From: Acidobacteriaceae bacterium
GTDB taxonomy: Bacteria; Acidobacteriota; Terriglobia; Terriglobales; Acidobacteriaceae
Direction: 5' to 3'
Length of the DNA stretch: 6,388 bases
Assembly: GCA_003152795.1 (NCBI GenBank)
Contig: PMBA01000195.1
Coordinates: forward strand, 1 to 6,388
The translations under genes were made by a program, and so were the position numbers. Shown in pieces: positions 4,878 to 6,388 of this stretch; positions within the stretch are counted from its first letter, which is position 1; the number at the start of each line of letters is the position of its first letter. The notes under the pieces are model-generated. The model was not told where the DNA came from. It made no database searches and saw only the letters and a list, made by a program, of their open reading frames with translations.

Positions 4878-6388
4878 ATGAATCTGGCGCTGGTTCGGTC
4901 GCACCGCATGATCGCGTTGGCATGGTGTCTCGTGGCCGCCACAGCCGGGGCGCAGGCGACCGGATCGAGCTCGCAGTGTCCGCAAACCACGAGTGGCCTC
5001 TACACCAGGATTCGTTCCGTGGAACTCGATCCCCAGCGTGTGTACCGTGTGCGCGAGGCCTCGATTGACCGGCCGAATCTCCATCTTGATTTCGATGACG
5101 GCACCCTGGCATTTACGGAAGACATTTGCGGGCGGATTACGGGCGCGCTTTTCGAAGGTGAAGGCGAGATACGGCTGCGGCCTCCGAATCGGGGAGAACG
5201 CGCGTCCCTGGCGCTTTTCACAGGAATGGCGATTCTCGAGGAGCAGTTTACCTCGGGATATCTGCGCTTCAACGACGATACGGCCGCGCTCTTGCTGCCT
5301 TTTCTTTCGCCGGCGCCGGAGAGTGCGGACTTCATTAAAAAATGGAGCGACACAAGCCGTATCCTGACGGAATTCGATGCCCTGCGTTTGCTCCTGGACT
5401 TCAGTCATTTCCTCCCGGCGAATGGTAAGAGCGAGCCGGACAGAAAATTCCCTCCTTTGCTGCACGCTCATTTGCTGGGCAAGAAGCTGGGTGGTTTTGA
5501 GGTGTTCTGGGATGCGGCGGGCGCCGAACCGTTGTGGGCCGGGCAGCCAAAGGTGAAAGATGGCGTGTCGTACTTCGATATCTGGACCTCGTTTGCGCCC
5601 GCGGGACGCCCGGCAACTGCTCCGGCGGCTGGAGACGCTTCGATTACCGACTTCCGGATTCAGGCATCGGTCGAGCCTCCGACCAGGTTGCAGGCATCGA
5701 CAGAGATGAATATTCGAATTCGCAGCGGCGGAGAAAGGACGCTGTTGTTTGAGTTGTCGCGCTATCTGAAGATTGATGCGGTCGAGGCGGATGGCGCCCC
5801 GGTGGACTTCCTCCAAAACCAGGCGCTCGAAGGAACCCAGCTTCAGCGCAAAGGAAATGATCTGGTGGCGCTGGTGTTTTCCGCCCCGCTCGCGCCCGGG
5901 CAGGAATTGAAACTGCGCTTCCACTATGCTGGCGACGTTCTGTCGGAGGCGGGCAACGGATTGCTCTATGTGGGCGAGCGCGGCACCTGGTATCCGAATT
6001 TCGGGTTGAGCCCGGCCCAGTTCGACATGGAGTTTCACTATCCGGCGAACTGGACCCTGGTGGCGACCGGAAAACAGATCGTGCGAGCGGCCGGCGAAGC
6101 AGCCGAAACGATCCAGGCATCCGCTGGCGAGAAAGTCTCGCGCTGGAACTCGGAGCACCCGATTCCTGTGGCTGGGTTCAACCTCGGCAAGTACGTTCGG
6201 GCGGAGGCCAGGGCGGGACAGGTTCTGGTGGAGGCATACGGCACTAAGGGAGTTGAGAAATCATTCCCCAAGGCGCAACCGGACGCGATTGAGCAGCCTC
6301 CATTTCCCGGTATTTCTCCGTCCCGATCGATGACGCCGATGGTCGTGACGCCCTCGCCTCCATCGCCGGCTCGCGATGTGCAGGCAGT
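4878..6388 (+). CDS. Exported M1-aminopeptidase-like protein, 3' end outside the window
   Basis: An open frame of 503 codons without a stop up to the window edge. Residues 1-27 form a signal peptide (RSHR, then a hydrophobic core, then AGAQA). Residues 34-250 are an extra N-terminal region not typical of classical M1 enzymes: a beta-rich part with LHLDFDDGTLAF and GEGEIRLRPP, then a helical part with ALRLLLDFSHFLP. From about 258 the sequence resembles the M1 N-terminal beta domain: LSRYLKIDAVEADG, LKLRFHYAG (345-352), then GERGTWYPNFGL (367-377) and FHYPANWTLVATGKQ (386-400), a familiar M1 signature. Residues 460-503 are Pro/Ser-rich. The GxMEN and HExxH motifs would lie further downstream, so catalytic activity is inferred, not seen. 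ATG 4878 lacks a Shine-Dalgarno; ATG 4908 is an alternative that would still leave a signal peptide. Confidence 0.8.
   Translation, partial: MNLALVRSHRMIALAWCLVAATAGAQATGSSSQCPQTTSGLYTRIRSVELDPQRVYRVREASIDRPNLHLDFDDGTLAFTEDICGRITGALFEGEGEIRLRPPNRGERASLALFTGMAILEEQFTSGYLRFNDDTAALLLPFLSPAPESADFIKKWSDTSRILTEFDALRLLLDFSHFLPANGKSEPDRKFPPLLHAHLLGKKLGGFEVFWDAAGAEPLWAGQPKVKDGVSYFDIWTSFAPAGRPATAPAAGDASITDFRIQASVEPPTRLQASTEMNIRIRSGGERTLLFELSRYLKIDAVEADGAPVDFLQNQALEGTQLQRKGNDLVALVFSAPLAPGQELKLRFHYAGDVLSEAGNGLLYVGERGTWYPNFGLSPAQFDMEFHYPANWTLVATGKQIVRAAGEAAETIQASAGEKVSRWNSEHPIPVAGFNLGKYVRAEARAGQVLVEAYGTKGVEKSFPKAQPDAIEQPPFPGISPSRSMTPMVVTPSPPSPARDVQA

Noticed and set aside
4728..6158. Open minus-strand frame extending the TPR peptidase to about 950 residues
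   Set aside because: The extension is antisense to the M1-like gene in the phase where minus-strand stops need plus-strand TTA, CTA or TCA codons, which are rare in GC-rich genes; the first such codon is TCA at 6261. The extension has no protein-like sequence, and a signal peptide begins exactly at 4727.
1..6388. Mobile element, phage, toxin-antitoxin, CRISPR or biosynthetic cluster
   Set aside because: No transposase, integrase, terminal inverted repeats, array, toxin pair or clustered enzymes were found; genes are ordinary single units on alternating strands.

Overview
The window is GC-rich, densely coded bacterial chromosome. It most likely comes from an acidobacterium (Acidobacteriota, class Terriglobia or a near relative). 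That placement is an inference from protein style and rests on no taxonomic marker: a small secreted protein with ASVTSLG repeats and a VLVFKDG...DRGVDFQIP tail, a TPR plus peptidase-MA-like exported protein, an M1-type peptidase with an extra N-terminal region, and short GC-rich intergenic hairpins and repeats. There are no tRNA or rRNA genes, CRISPR arrays, transposases or phage genes, so this looks like ordinary core-type chromosome.

Layout. (1) 1-1048: a secreted SnoaL/NTF2-like protein on the minus strand, followed by a GC-rich hairpin, and divergent from it a small PilZ-like protein on the plus strand. (2) 1049-1741: a HAD-superfamily hydrolase on the minus strand, converging on the PilZ-like gene with only 4 bases between the stop codons. 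(3) 1742-2380: a gene-poor stretch with a pair of near-identical direct repeats just upstream of the HAD gene and one doubtful small ORF containing a CxxC motif. (4) 2381-3049: a secreted or lipoprotein-like protein of 222 residues. (5) 3050-3305: a convergent spacer with short CCCCGTG repeats and a weak terminator-like hairpin. (6) 3306-4727: an exported TPR protein with a C-terminal zinc peptidase domain (HELTH...NEG), minus strand. (7) 4728-4877: a 150-base divergent spacer holding an extended -10 box, a perfect inverted repeat and a 14-base tandem repeat. (8) 4878-6388: the first 503 codons of a secreted M1-aminopeptidase-like protein on the plus strand, cut off by the window edge before any catalytic motif.

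How the genes relate. The clearest functional theme is envelope or extracytoplasmic proteolysis: two predicted exported proteins of the gluzincin type are transcribed away from each other from one short spacer. The 222-residue secreted protein and the N-terminus of the TPR peptidase may share a small beta-rich module (V-x-x-K-[DN]-G...). The first three genes are single-gene units on alternating strands and show no common pathway. I found no convincing previously undescribed system; the most worthwhile leads are the divergent protease spacer, the possible leaderless start of the TPR peptidase gene, and the repeat pair upstream of the HAD gene.
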